Below are positions 54,172 through 63,085 of a stretch of DNA of 64,000 nt, in pieces. Location of the stretch: the NCBI GenBank assembly GCA_017416155.1, contig JAFQDE010000019.1:62001-126000 (forward strand). The letters are read 5' to 3'. The DNA is from Tyzzerella sp. Lineage in GTDB: Bacteria; Bacillota; Clostridia; Lachnospirales; Lachnospiraceae. The notes beneath the pieces are model-generated. The model was not told where the DNA came from, searched no databases, and saw only the letters and a list, made by a program, of their open reading frames with translations. Position 1 is the stretch's first letter. Each line of letters starts with the position of its first letter. The translations under genes were made by a program, and so were the position numbers.

Positions 54172-54312
54172 TCAACTTAGTTGTACAACAAAAATACCCT
54201 CATACGCGCCACCTGCTTCCTTATTCAATTCATCAATTTGCGTTCTTCGGTTGATATACCTTGAATTTTGATATGCCACAAGATTGGCTATTTGATGTAA
54301 AGACAGAATAAC
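54172..54312 (-). pseudogene. Possible 3' remnant of an unrecognised gene
   Basis: A frame with no in-frame ATG reads LHQIANLVAYQNSRYINRR... to EGIFVVQLS and a stop at 54174-54172. The sequence is protein-like and hydrophilic, but lacks a start and ribosome site. Its upstream side reaches the terminator at 54315, so the rest of the gene is missing. It fills most of the 280-base gap between recA and the beta-helix gene. Confidence 0.35.
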
Positions 54313-54314
54313 AC

Positions 54315-54346
54315 AAAAATGGAAGATGCGTAACCACATCTTCCAT
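54315..54346 (-). terminator. Terminator after the left-handed beta-helix gene
   Basis: ATGGAAGATG and CATCTTCCAT form a 10-bp stem with an 8-base loop, followed by five T residues on the minus strand. Confidence 0.88.
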
Positions 54347-54354
54347 TAGTTTTT

Positions 54355-55020
54355 CTAATATTTCTCCACAACTTCTCCGCGTTTCTTATAAATGCTGTTT
54401 GCCGGAACAAACTCTCTTACCATCGAAAGCGGATAGATATTGGAGCGTTTTCCGATGACTGTTCCCGGATTTAGAACACTGCCGCATCCTACTTCCACTT
54501 CATCTCCAAGCATCGCCCCGAATTTTTTAAGGCCGGTTTCGATTGCTCCTTCCGGTGTCTTGACAGTTGTAAGTGTCTTATCTGATTTCACATTAGAAGT
54601 GATAGAGCCAGCACCCATATGTGCTTTGTATCCCAAAATAGAATCACCCACATAGTTGTAGTGCGGAACCTGTACTTTATTAAACAGGATTACATTTTTC
54701 AACTCTGTTGAGTTACCTACTACCGCACCTTCACCCACAATAGCATTTCCACGAATAAATGCGCAGTGTCTGATTTCTGCATCTTTTCCGATGATTGTCG
54801 GTCCGTTAATATACGCTGTTGGTGCAACCTTTGCAGATTTTGCAATCCACACATTTTCCCAAGCAAGTTCATACTCATCCTTCGGTAACGTCTTGCCCAG
54901 TTCCACAATAAATGCACTGATTTTCGGCAATACCTCCCAAGGATATGTCACACCTTCAAAGATATCTTTTGCAATTGTCTCATCCAAATTATAGAGTTCT
55001 TTTACAGTTAATTGTTCCAT
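54355..55020 (-). CDS. Left-handed beta-helix (hexapeptide-repeat) transferase-like protein
   Basis: The 221 residues have an N-terminal helical part and then hexapeptide repeats (AKVAPTAYINGPTIIGKDAEI; NAIVGEGAVVGNSTELKNVI; GDEVEVGCGSVLNPGTVIG). The pattern resembles the acyltransferase half of GlmU without the nucleotidyltransferase domain, so a sugar-nucleotide acyl- or nucleotidyl-transferase is often assigned. The reaction is not proven. ATG at 55020 has AAGGAG 6 bases ahead. It follows topB by 23 bases. Confidence 0.82.
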   Translation of the reverse strand: MEQLTVKELYNLDETIAKDIFEGVTYPWEVLPKISAFIVELGKTLPKDEYELAWENVWIAKSAKVAPTAYINGPTIIGKDAEIRHCAFIRGNAIVGEGAVVGNSTELKNVILFNKVQVPHYNYVGDSILGYKAHMGAGSITSNVKSDKTLTTVKTPEGAIETGLKKFGAMLGDEVEVGCGSVLNPGTVIGKRSNIYPLSMVREFVPANSIYKKRGEVVEKY

Positions 55021-55043
55021 ACTAGTCTCCTTGATCAATAAAT

Positions 55044-57002
55044 TTATTTATAAAACTGTGATGCTTTGACATAACATTGCCTTAATTGACCCTGGTTGTT
55101 GAGGCCCATCACACCACTAGTGCGACTTGCAATGAAGTTCTCCAACTTCACCATGTATTCGTCCGATGTAATCTGACCTTCCGCAACATAGGTAAGTCCC
55201 TTTTCCCAACTTGCAGTTAATTCCGGGTTGAGGAGAGATTTAATAGAATGCTCCACAACATCAAACACCATCTCACCAAGCAGTGTTGGCGTGATAATCT
55301 GTGTCTTCTCATTCAGATTAAGGTATTTAATATGTATGAGTTTCTTGAGAATCTCTGCCCTCGTCGCACTGGTTCCGATTCCGCTTCCTTTTATCTGTGC
55401 ACGGAGTTCCTCATCCTCAATTAACTGTCCTGCATTTTCCATCGCAAGAATGATAGAACCGGAATTATAACGCTTCGGAGGTGAGGTTTCCCCTTCTTTG
55501 ATAGCAAGCTCGTTCACCGAGAGAATGCTACCCTTTTTCACTTCTTTGAGCAATTCAAACAGCCCTTCATCCACTTCATTTTCATTTGATACTCCAACCA
55601 CTTTCAAGTATCCTTCTTCTGCCAACACTTTGAAATTCGAGAAGAATGATTCCTCTCGCATCTGTGTTGTAATACTCATTTTATGATAGACTGCGGGTGG
55701 ATAGAAGATACTAAGAAATCTTCTCACAATCGTGTCATACACCTGTTTTGCAGTATTTGATACGCTCTGCAACGCAGACAGGCCATGTCCCGTCGGTATA
55801 ATTGCATAGTGGTCTGTGATCTGCTTATCATTGACGTATTTCGTTTTTTCTAAACCTTTATGTGTTCCAAACTGCAAAATATCCTGCAGATATGGTTTCG
55901 CCATATCATATTTTGCCAGTCCATTGAGATTTTTATGTATCTCCTTAGCAACCGCAGTTGAAAGTACACGCGCATCCGTTCTCGGATAAGTGACAAGCTT
56001 CTTCTCATACAACTCCTGCACGATACGAAGCGTCTCATCCGGACTGATTTTAAATCTTTTGGAACACTCATTCTGTAATTCTGCCAAGTTATAAAGAAGC
56101 GGTGGTGCCTTTTTCTCACTCTTCTTTTCTACGTTTGTGACACGGCACTGCAGTGGCTGCTCTTCGCTCAAATATGCAATCAGTTCCTCTGCTTTTCCCT
56201 TCTGTTTGAAACCATTATCTTTATAAAGATCAAAACTTTCAAAATACCGTGAACCCTTGACGCTTTTCCACTCACCCTCGAATGATTTCTCACCTAACTG
56301 AATGGTGCTGAGTACACGATAAAACGGAGTCTTAACAAAGTCGCGAATTTCGCGTTCTCGTCGCACAACCATACCGAGAACACAGGTCATTACTCGACCA
56401 ACAGACAGAACCGTATATTTTGTATTCATAAAAGACGAAATACTGCTTCCGTATTTGAGTGTCAGAAGTCTGGAAAAATTAATTCCCATCAGATAGTCTT
56501 CTTTTGCCCGTAGATATGCTGATGCCGATAGGTTATCATATTCGGACAAATCCTTCGCCTCACGGATTCCTCTTAAAATCTCATCTTCCGTCTGTGAATC
56601 AATCCACACACGCTTCCGACTCTTACCTTTTACATTTGCCATCTGCTCTACCAAACGATAGATATACTCTCCCTCTCGTCCGGAGTCGGTGCAAACGTAA
56701 ATAGTATCCACATCTCCACGATTCAAAAGACCACTGACAATACGAAATTGCTTCTCTACATTCGCAATCACCTCGTATTTAAACTCCTTCGGCATAAATG
56801 GCAGTGTCTCGAGACTCCACCTTTTATACTTCTCGTCATAAACCTCCGGATAACTCATCGTCACAAGATGACCTACGCACCAGGTAACAATAGCCTCATC
56901 TGATTCGAGATAACCGTCCTTTCTCTTCGTATTCAGTTTTAATGCCTTTGCAAATTCCTGAGCCACACTTGGCTTCTCTGCAATGTATACTGCTTTTCCC
57001 AT
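55044..57002 (-). CDS. topB: DNA topoisomerase III
   Basis: Type IA topoisomerase that relaxes and decatenates DNA. The 652 residues begin with the Toprim domain (VYIAEKPSVAQEFAKAL; VCTDSGREGEYIYRLV). The active-site tyrosine is in KLVTYPRTDARVLST. GIGTSATRAEILKKL is also typical. There are no C-terminal zinc fingers, as in TopB. ATG at 57002 has AAGGAA upstream; the longer frame to 57035 has none. Confidence 0.96.
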   Translation of the reverse strand: MGKAVYIAEKPSVAQEFAKALKLNTKRKDGYLESDEAIVTWCVGHLVTMSYPEVYDEKYKRWSLETLPFMPKEFKYEVIANVEKQFRIVSGLLNRGDVDTIYVCTDSGREGEYIYRLVEQMANVKGKSRKRVWIDSQTEDEILRGIREAKDLSEYDNLSASAYLRAKEDYLMGINFSRLLTLKYGSSISSFMNTKYTVLSVGRVMTCVLGMVVRREREIRDFVKTPFYRVLSTIQLGEKSFEGEWKSVKGSRYFESFDLYKDNGFKQKGKAEELIAYLSEEQPLQCRVTNVEKKSEKKAPPLLYNLAELQNECSKRFKISPDETLRIVQELYEKKLVTYPRTDARVLSTAVAKEIHKNLNGLAKYDMAKPYLQDILQFGTHKGLEKTKYVNDKQITDHYAIIPTGHGLSALQSVSNTAKQVYDTIVRRFLSIFYPPAVYHKMSITTQMREESFFSNFKVLAEEGYLKVVGVSNENEVDEGLFELLKEVKKGSILSVNELAIKEGETSPPKRYNSGSIILAMENAGQLIEDEELRAQIKGSGIGTSATRAEILKKLIHIKYLNLNEKTQIITPTLLGEMVFDVVEHSIKSLLNPELTASWEKGLTYVAEGQITSDEYMVKLENFIASRTSGVMGLNNQGQLRQCYVKASQFYK

Positions 57003-57066
57003 GTATTTTTCCTTATCACTCTCTTGGCAATTCAAAACTCACTATCAGGTAGTATACCACAAAACA

Positions 57067-57095
57067 TAAAAATAGGAAAGACATTACGTCTTTCC
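57067..57095 (-). terminator. Terminator after asd
   Basis: GGAAAGAC and GTCTTTCC form an 8-bp stem with a 5-base loop, followed by a T-rich run on the minus strand. Confidence 0.8.
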
Positions 57096-57112
57096 CATCA
57101 AAATCTTGTATC

Positions 57113-58198
57113 TTATTTCGCCTGAATATATCCTTTTGCAGTTAATGTTTCTGCACAGAGAATTGCTCCACCTGCCGCACCACGAACTGTGTTATGTGAT
57201 AATCCCACAAATTTAAAATCGTATACGCTGTCTTCACGGATACGTCCGACAGATACGCCCATTCCATTTTCATAGTTCACATCTAACTGAACCTGTGGAC
57301 GATTGTCTTCTTCTAAGTACTGAATGAACTGCTTTGGAGCACTTGGAAGTTCTAAGTCCTGCGGAAGTCCTCTGAAGTTCACGATTCTGTCGATGAGCTG
57401 TTCTTTTGTAGGCTTCTTTGCAAATTTTACAAATACAGCTGCTGTATGTCCATTTAAAACAGGAACGCGAATACACTGTGTTGTGATAACCGGGCCGTCT
57501 GCCTTCACAATCTCACCGTCAACAACCTTACCCCAGATACGAAGTGGTTCCTGCTCGCTCTTTTCCTCTTCTCCACCGATGTATGGGATGATATTCTCCA
57601 CCATCTCCGGCCAATCCTTAAATGTCTTACCTGCACCTGAAATTGCCTGATATGTAGTTGCCACAACTTCTGTTGGCTCAAATTCTTTCCAAGCTGTAAG
57701 TACCGGTGCGTAACTTTGGATTGAGCAGTTTGGTTTTACTGCTACAAAACCTTTTGTTGTTCCAAGACGTTTCTTCTGTGCTTCGATTACCTCGAAATGC
57801 TCCGGATTAATTTCCGGCACTACCATTGGAACGTCTTTTGTCCAACGATGTGCACTGTTATTTGATACAACCGGTGTCTCTGTCTTCGCATATGCATCTT
57901 CGATTGCTCGAATCTCTTCCTTTGTCATATCTACTGCGCTGAAAACGAAGTCTACGCTTGACGCTACTTTTTCCACTTCATTTACATTTGCAACAATTAA
58001 ATTCTTAACTCCTTCCGGCATTGGTGTGTCCATTTTCCAACGGCCGCCTACTGCCTCTTCATATGTCTTCCCTGCTGAACGTGGGCTTGCTGCTACTGTT
58101 ACTACCTCATACCATGGATGATTTTCCAAAAGTGCGATAAAACGCTGTCCAACCATACCGGTTGCTCCTAAAATACCTACTCTCAATTTTTTATCCAT
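57113..58198 (-). CDS. asd: Aspartate-semialdehyde dehydrogenase
   Basis: Reduces aspartyl phosphate to the semialdehyde in lysine, threonine and methionine synthesis. The 361 residues show the NADP loop VGILGATGMVGQRFIALL, the catalytic cysteine in AVKPNCSIQSYAPVL and the His in QCIRVPVLNGHTAAVFV. It is of the longer archaeal/fungal-like class rather than the E. coli class. Single-gene transcript. Confidence 0.95.
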   Translation of the reverse strand: MDKKLRVGILGATGMVGQRFIALLENHPWYEVVTVAASPRSAGKTYEEAVGGRWKMDTPMPEGVKNLIVANVNEVEKVASSVDFVFSAVDMTKEEIRAIEDAYAKTETPVVSNNSAHRWTKDVPMVVPEINPEHFEVIEAQKKRLGTTKGFVAVKPNCSIQSYAPVLTAWKEFEPTEVVATTYQAISGAGKTFKDWPEMVENIIPYIGGEEEKSEQEPLRIWGKVVDGEIVKADGPVITTQCIRVPVLNGHTAAVFVKFAKKPTKEQLIDRIVNFRGLPQDLELPSAPKQFIQYLEEDNRPQVQLDVNYENGMGVSVGRIREDSVYDFKFVGLSHNTVRGAAGGAILCAETLTAKGYIQAK

Positions 58199-58255
58199 AA
58201 TTATCCCTCTTCTTTTCTAGTCGTCTATTTTGAAAATACTATACCTTTTTCCCAT

Positions 58256-59629
58256 TTAATGCAAGTAATTTTCGTAAATTTTGATAACTTTTTCCATTGC
58301 TTCCTTGCTTGGTGCGCCAATTGTCGTACGTTTGTCGACACAAGTCTTCATACTGATTGCCTCGTAAATATCTTCCTCGAATACCGGAGAAATCGCTTTG
58401 TACTCTTCTAGTGTCATATCATCGAGTGGAATATCCTTTTCAATACAGTAGAGAACAAGCTGTCCGACAATACCATGGGCATCGCGGAATGCAACACCGT
58501 GGTTCACAAGATAGTCTGCTGCGTCTGTTGCATTGGTAAATCCATTCTTCGCACTGTTTTCCATAACTTCTTTATTAAAATTCATCGTACGAAGCATGCC
58601 TGTAAATAAGGCAAGACAACCCTTTGTTGTATCGATTGCATCAAATACAAACTCTTTATCCTCCTGCATATCTTTGTTGTACGCAAGTGGAATACCCTTC
58701 ATCGTTGTCAGAAGAGACATCAATGCACCATATACACGGCCTGTCTTACCACGAACTAATTCTGCGATATCCGGGTTCTTCTTCTGAGGCATGATGCTGC
58801 TTCCTGTGCTGTAAGCATCATCAATTTCCACAAAGCGATACTCGTTGGAATTCCAGATAATCACCTCTTCTGAAAAACGGCTTAAATGCATCATAATGGT
58901 TGCCATAGCTGAAAGCAACTCAATTAAATAATCTCTGTCTGCAACGGAATCCATACTGTTTAACGTTGGTCCGTAAAAGCCAAGCAATTCTGCCGTTAAG
59001 TTACGGTCTAACGGGTATGTAGTTCCCGCCAAAGCTCCTGAACCAAGCGGACAATAATTCATGCGGTCATAAATATCGTTGAGACGCGAGCGGTCTCTGT
59101 TAAACATTTCAAAATATGCTCCCATATGGTGAGCCAATGTAATTGGCTGAGCCTTTTGTAAGTGCGTGAATCCCGGCATAAACGTCTCTGTATTTTCTTT
59201 CATAATCTGAAGCAATACTTTCAATAGTTCCTTTAAAAGTTCGTCCAGAGAATCAATCTCATCCCTTGTATAAAGCTTCATATCCAATGCTACTTGGTCA
59301 TTACGACTTCGTCCGGTATGCAATTTTTTACCCGCTTCACCGATGCGTTCAATCAGCGTTGCCTCCACAAAACTATGAATGTCTTCGTATTTGTCTGAAA
59401 TCTTAAGAGTTCCTTCCTGAACGTCCTTTAAAATTCCCTGAAGCCCATCTACAATCTGCTCTTTCTCTTTGTCTGTCAGAATTCCCTGCTCAGCAAGCAT
59501 CGTCACATGTGCGATACTGCCACGGATATCCTGCGCGTAAAACTTCTGGTCAAATGAAATGGACGCGTTAAAATTATAAACCAATTGATCTGTTTCTTTT
59601 GTAAATCTTCCACCCCAAAGCTGTGCCAT
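58256..59629 (-). CDS. argH: Argininosuccinate lyase
   Basis: Splits argininosuccinate into arginine and fumarate. The 457 residues begin [20 protein letters not shown]; the signature [20 protein letters not shown] is intact, as are [16 protein letters not shown] and [20 protein letters not shown] at 59629 has AAGGAAG upstream, two bases after the queH stop. No other arginine gene is nearby. Confidence 0.97.
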   Translation of the reverse strand: MAQLWGGRFTKETDQLVYNFNASISFDQKFYAQDIRGSIAHVTMLAEQGILTDKEKEQIVDGLQGILKDVQEGTLKISDKYEDIHSFVEATLIERIGEAGKKLHTGRSRNDQVALDMKLYTRDEIDSLDELLKELLKVLLQIMKENTETFMPGFTHLQKAQPITLAHHMGAYFEMFNRDRSRLNDIYDRMNYCPLGSGALAGTTYPLDRNLTAELLGFYGPTLNSMDSVADRDYLIELLSAMATIMMHLSRFSEEVIIWNSNEYRFVEIDDAYSTGSSIMPQKKNPDIAELVRGKTGRVYGALMSLLTTMKGIPLAYNKDMQEDKEFVFDAIDTTKGCLALFTGMLRTMNFNKEVMENSAKNGFTNATDAADYLVNHGVAFRDAHGIVGQLVLYCIEKDIPLDDMTLEEYKAISPVFEEDIYEAISMKTCVDKRTTIGAPSKEAMEKVIKIYENYLH

Positions 59630-59631
59630 AC

Positions 59632-60258
59632 TTATCTTCCTTCTTTCTGTTTTTGTCGATCTCGGAATGAATACTCGCAACCACAGTAATCCTGTCTATA
59701 AAGGCCGTACTCACTCGATAGTTCTATCGAACGCTTATAACCGTTCTTCTTTTTAAAATCGGATTGCAGATACTGCACTCCGTATTTGTCTGCTAATTTG
59801 ATACCAATCTCATTCAGCTTGTCCGCGTTCTTTAATGGGCTGATACTGAGCGTCGTTGTAAAATAATCAAAGCCTGCAGCCTTTGCGATCTTTGCTGCTT
59901 CCTCTAATCGAAATTCATAGCATTTGAAACAGCGTTCTCCTCCCTCTCGAAGATGCTCTAACCCCTCAGCAATCTGAAAGAATCGGTCTCTGTCATAGTT
60001 TCCTGCCAAAAATGAAACCGGATGCTTCGCTCTCATATCGCTGATCAAAGTCTGTTGCTCCAAAATGCGCTTGGTATATTCATTTTCCGGGAAAATATTC
60101 GGATTGTAATAGAATACCGTAATTTCAAAATGATTCGACAAATATTCCAACACATAACTGCTACACGGTGCACAACAGCTGTGCAACAACAGTTTCGGTA
60201 CTTCTCTCTCTCTTTCGAGTCGTTCAATCAATTTTTCCAATTCTTTTTGGTAATTCAT
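59632..60258 (-). CDS. queH: Epoxyqueuosine reductase QueH
   Basis: Iron-sulfur enzyme for the last step of queuosine synthesis, unrelated to QueG. The 208 residues carry the conserved cysteines in [29 protein letters not shown] and [11 protein letters not shown]. The region [19 protein letters not shown] matches the family. Co-transcribed with argH. Confidence 0.94.
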   Translation of the reverse strand: MNYQKELEKLIERLEREREVPKLLLHSCCAPCSSYVLEYLSNHFEITVFYYNPNIFPENEYTKRILEQQTLISDMRAKHPVSFLAGNYDRDRFFQIAEGLEHLREGGERCFKCYEFRLEEAAKIAKAAGFDYFTTTLSISPLKNADKLNEIGIKLADKYGVQYLQSDFKKKNGYKRSIELSSEYGLYRQDYCGCEYSFRDRQKQKEGR

Positions 60259-60371
60259 AAAATCTCTCCATAAAAATTCTATCTATGCATTATACCCTTT
60301 TCTTCCCGTTCATTCAAGCACCGATTCTATTTTTCTACATAAACTGTAATATATTTTAAAGGAGGTGTGTC

Positions 60372-61118
60372 ATGGGAAACATCTTAGAACTTCAGGATAT
60401 CAGCCATGCATATCATGGCATGGAGGGTGAAACGCTTGCACTCTCTCATCTTTCCTTCTCACTAAAGCAAGGTGACTTTGTGAGCATCGTCGGTCCTTCC
60501 GGTTGCGGTAAATCCACGCTGCTTTCTATTATTTCCGGTCTCATTCCTCCCGAAAGTGGAACGGTGAAGCTTGCCGGAAATCATATTGGATATATGTTGC
60601 AAAAAGACCATCTGCTAGAATGGCGAAGTGTCTATCGCAACATCATTCTCGGTCTTGAAGTCCAAAACAGCATCACCGCAGACACCAAGGAGAAAGCTTA
60701 TGGATTATTGAAACAATACGGATTAGAACAATTTGCATCAGCCAAACCTTCGGAACTCTCCGGCGGTATGCGTCAGCGTGTTGCACTAATCCGAACTTTA
60801 ATTTTGGAGCCGGATTTACTTCTTCTAGACGAACCATTTTCTGCATTGGATTACCAGACACGACTTGCTGTTGGAGATGATATCGGTCAAATTATACGCA
60901 GAGAAAAACGAACTGCTATCCTCGTCACCCATGACCTTGCTGAAGCTATAAGCCTCGGTGACCGCGTGATTGTTCTAACTGAGCGACCGGGCTCCGTGAA
61001 AACAATTGTTCCGATTTATTTTCCTGAAGAGAAGAACACACCTCTGCTTCGCCGAAACACACCGGAATTCAATGAATATTTTCACGCTATCTGGAAGGAG
61101 TTGAATGTGCATGAATAA
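60372..61118 (+). CDS. NitT/TauT-family ABC transporter ATP-binding protein
   Basis: The 248 residues form an ABC ATPase of the nitrate/sulfonate/taurine group. Visible are Walker A (GPSGCGKSTLL), the Q-loop (GYMLQKDHLLEW), the signature LSGGMRQRVALIR and Walker B LLLDEPFSALD. It overlaps the permease gene by 14 bases. No substrate-binding protein is nearby, so the substrate is unknown; sulfonate, taurine and pyrimidine-like types are alternatives. ATG at 60372 has AAAGGAGG ahead. Confidence 0.92.
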   Translation: MGNILELQDISHAYHGMEGETLALSHLSFSLKQGDFVSIVGPSGCGKSTLLSIISGLIPPESGTVKLAGNHIGYMLQKDHLLEWRSVYRNIILGLEVQNSITADTKEKAYGLLKQYGLEQFASAKPSELSGGMRQRVALIRTLILEPDLLLLDEPFSALDYQTRLAVGDDIGQIIRREKRTAILVTHDLAEAISLGDRVIVLTERPGSVKTIVPIYFPEEKNTPLLRRNTPEFNEYFHAIWKELNVHE

Positions 61119-61845
61119 CCCTTCAAAGAATCAACTCATATTTTTAAAGAAGCAAAAGCAACACAAAAACTTCGTACGCTTCACTCGTGTTTTTGTGTTT
61201 GTAGCCTTTTTACTCCTCTGGGAACTGACTGCATACTTTGGAATCATCGACTCCTTTATCTTCAGTAGTCCAAGTAAAGTGATACTATGCTTTTGGGGTA
61301 TGGTACTTGACAAGAGTATCTTTCTTCACATCGGAATTACACTATACGAAACTCTGGTTAGTTTTATACTGGTAACTGTCTTCAGCATTCTTATAGCCAC
61401 ACTGTTGTGGTTTAGCAAGAAGCTTCTGGAAATATCAGAGCCATTTCTTGTGGTACTCAACAGCCTTCCAAAATCTGCCCTTGCACCACTCCTCATTGTA
61501 TGGCTCGGTGCCACCCCTAAGACAATCATCGCAGCAGGTATGTCTGTAGCAATCTTCGGAAGCATTATGAGTATGTCGACCAGTTTTCGCGAGGTGGACC
61601 CAGAGAAAATCAAGCTTATCTACACGCTCCGCGGCACAAAATATCAGGCACTCACAAAGGTCATCATACCAAGCTGTATTCCTGCGATTGTCAGCAATAT
61701 GAAGGTTAATATCGGATTGTGTCTGGTGGGTGTGGTGATTGGAGAATTCCTTGCTGCCAGAAATGGTCTTGGATATCTGATTATTTATTCCAGTCAGGTG
61801 TTTAGCTGTGAGGACATTTGGAAACGATGTGATATTGTCTCCTGA
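61105..61845 (+). CDS. NitT/TauT-family ABC permease, 3'-truncated
   Basis: The 246 residues belong to the SsuC/TauC permease family, with EAA-loop-like IYTLRGTKYQALTKVIIPSC and the conserved VGVVIGEFLAARNGLGYLI. After QVF the sequence diverges (SCEDIWKRCDIVS) and stops, where full members continue about 30 residues through a last helix. The gene is likely missing its 3' end, and the usual binding-protein gene is absent. Function is doubtful. Confidence 0.8.
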   Translation: MCMNNPSKNQLIFLKKQKQHKNFVRFTRVFVFVAFLLLWELTAYFGIIDSFIFSSPSKVILCFWGMVLDKSIFLHIGITLYETLVSFILVTVFSILIATLLWFSKKLLEISEPFLVVLNSLPKSALAPLLIVWLGATPKTIIAAGMSVAIFGSIMSMSTSFREVDPEKIKLIYTLRGTKYQALTKVIIPSCIPAIVSNMKVNIGLCLVGVVIGEFLAARNGLGYLIIYSSQVFSCEDIWKRCDIVS

Positions 61846-61852
61846 AACGAGT

Positions 61853-61877
61853 GAAGACACGGGTACTCCGTGTCTTC
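61853..61877. terminator. Bidirectional terminator between the truncated permease and module 2
   Basis: GAAGACACGG and CCGTGTCTTC form a 10-bp perfect stem with a 5-base loop, between convergent genes. Confidence 0.8.
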
Positions 61878-61887
61878 TATAATAACC

Positions 61888-62310
61888 TTATTGTTTTAGA
61901 TAAATGTCCACCAATTTTTCTACTCCATTCTCAATAGATGTTTCATGCAGCGGATAATATTTGAAATAGAGTTCTTTCGGTTGTATCTTATTCACAATAT
62001 CCTGCGAGAGAAGATTATACTTCCACTGCAGATAAGTATAGATATCAGCCATCCACTCCATGATAAATTCATCATATTGTTCGCTGATAGCTGCCGACAG
62101 ATTCACTGTCACTCCAAGACTGCCTAATATTTGTTTTGGTGTTTTATTGAGAAATAAAGGATTGCCTTGATCCATGTTATAACGATAATCACAATTCATA
62201 TACTTCGTTATCGTTTCAAATGCATCCTCACAATTTCTTGCGATTAGTTTGAACAAATATCTGTGTTTTTGAAACATGCTATCCAGATAACACTCATCGT
62301 ATGCCGACAT
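61888..62310 (-). CDS. Antitoxin-like protein without HTH (module 2)
   Basis: The 140 residues align with the N-terminal 150 of the protein at 13353-13994: both start with AYD-x-x-YL and share a W-x-A...QW block (EWMADIYTYLQWKYNLL) and a YxPxHE motif (KYYPLHETSIE). The C-terminal HTH of that relative is missing. ATG at 62310 has GGGGG 11 bases upstream. It overlaps the DUF3990-like gene by 17 bases. I infer an antitoxin. The Y-x-P-x-HE region recalls DUF3791, the usual DUF3990 partner. Confidence 0.68.
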   Translation of the reverse strand: MSAYDECYLDSMFQKHRYLFKLIARNCEDAFETITKYMNCDYRYNMDQGNPLFLNKTPKQILGSLGVTVNLSAAISEQYDEFIMEWMADIYTYLQWKYNLLSQDIVNKIQPKELYFKYYPLHETSIENGVEKLVDIYLKQ

Positions 62311-62998
62311 TCTCATATCCCCCAACTTCTCGATTATACACCAATTGATTCTGTAAGGCATAACGTGCAGTAATTCCCGGTACCTCAAATCCATCTAGCA
62401 ATATCGCCTGCATTCTGGAATTTAGAAACTGATTTACCTCTCGCCTTGCATAAATATCAGCCTGCTTGTCTTCTTCTAACAGCTCCACCTCATAAGCATC
62501 TAGCCAATGAATCTTTTCAAACGCTTTGCTCGACCGCAAAAACACTTGATTGCCTAATGAACCTTTATAAAACAGTCTTTCTACTTCGTGAATGTTAATC
62601 TGATTCATTAAAAATGCTTCTACAACTTGTGTGTAACTATCATCTGCACGATATCCTTTGATTACATCATAGTGTTCCACATCTACTCTATATAATTCAA
62701 CTAATCTCTTTCCCACAATACTTGCTGCTTCCTGATTGGCACCTCTGTTCGCCACAACTTCTGCAATCCAAGCCAAAACGCCATGCTCATTTAAATCAAG
62801 CACTTGCATACCATCGAAATCCAGCTCGTAAACATTTACAATCGACTTTTCAGGATTACCATTTAATGTCGCCCAACTTCTTGCTCTATCTTCATATTCT
62901 GTTGTGTAAAAACCATTTCCATAATCATTATCCGGCTTCCCGCCAAGATATGATGGACTTTTTATAATGTGGTCTGAGCCATGATACAATTTTATCAT
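62294..62998 (-). CDS. DUF3990-like protein, probable ADP-ribosyltransferase-type toxin (module 2)
   Basis: The 234 residues align along most of their length with the protein at 13963-14652: KLYHGSDHIIKSP, NDYGNGFYTTEYEDRA, YELDFDGMQVLDLN, IKGYRADDSYTQVV and GNQVFLRSSKAFEKI. These fit the DUF3990, ART-like family. The candidate triad is H (YHGS), Y (GFY) and Q (GNQ), by inference. No membrane or signal segment. ATG at 62998 has GGAG 9 bases upstream. The tail after residue 190 differs from its paralogue. Confidence 0.72.
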   Translation of the reverse strand: MIKLYHGSDHIIKSPSYLGGKPDNDYGNGFYTTEYEDRARSWATLNGNPEKSIVNVYELDFDGMQVLDLNEHGVLAWIAEVVANRGANQEAASIVGKRLVELYRVDVEHYDVIKGYRADDSYTQVVEAFLMNQINIHEVERLFYKGSLGNQVFLRSSKAFEKIHWLDAYEVELLEEDKQADIYARREVNQFLNSRMQAILLDGFEVPGITARYALQNQLVYNREVGGYENVGIR

Positions 62999-63024
62999 TC
63001 TGCGTTCACTCCAATCTTTCGTTT

Positions 63025-63057
63025 AGTATACCACAAATTACCTCTGTAGGGGTATAC
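63025..63057 (-). promoter_or_regulatory. Promoter region and inverted repeat of module 2
   Basis: On the minus strand an extended -10 (TG-G-TATACT, 63033-63025) has no strong -35. GTATACC (63026-63032) and GGTATAC (63051-63057) form an inverted repeat. GGGGTATA at 63049-63056 matches the GGAGTATA operator arm of module 1 at 7 of 8 bases. Confidence 0.5.
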
Positions 63058-63085
63058 CTTTTGAAAAAACTTAAAATTCTTTTGT

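Noticed and set aside
61435-61860. 141-codon minus-strand frame opposite the permease
   Set aside because: Antisense shadow of the permease with no ribosome site; it crosses the terminator.
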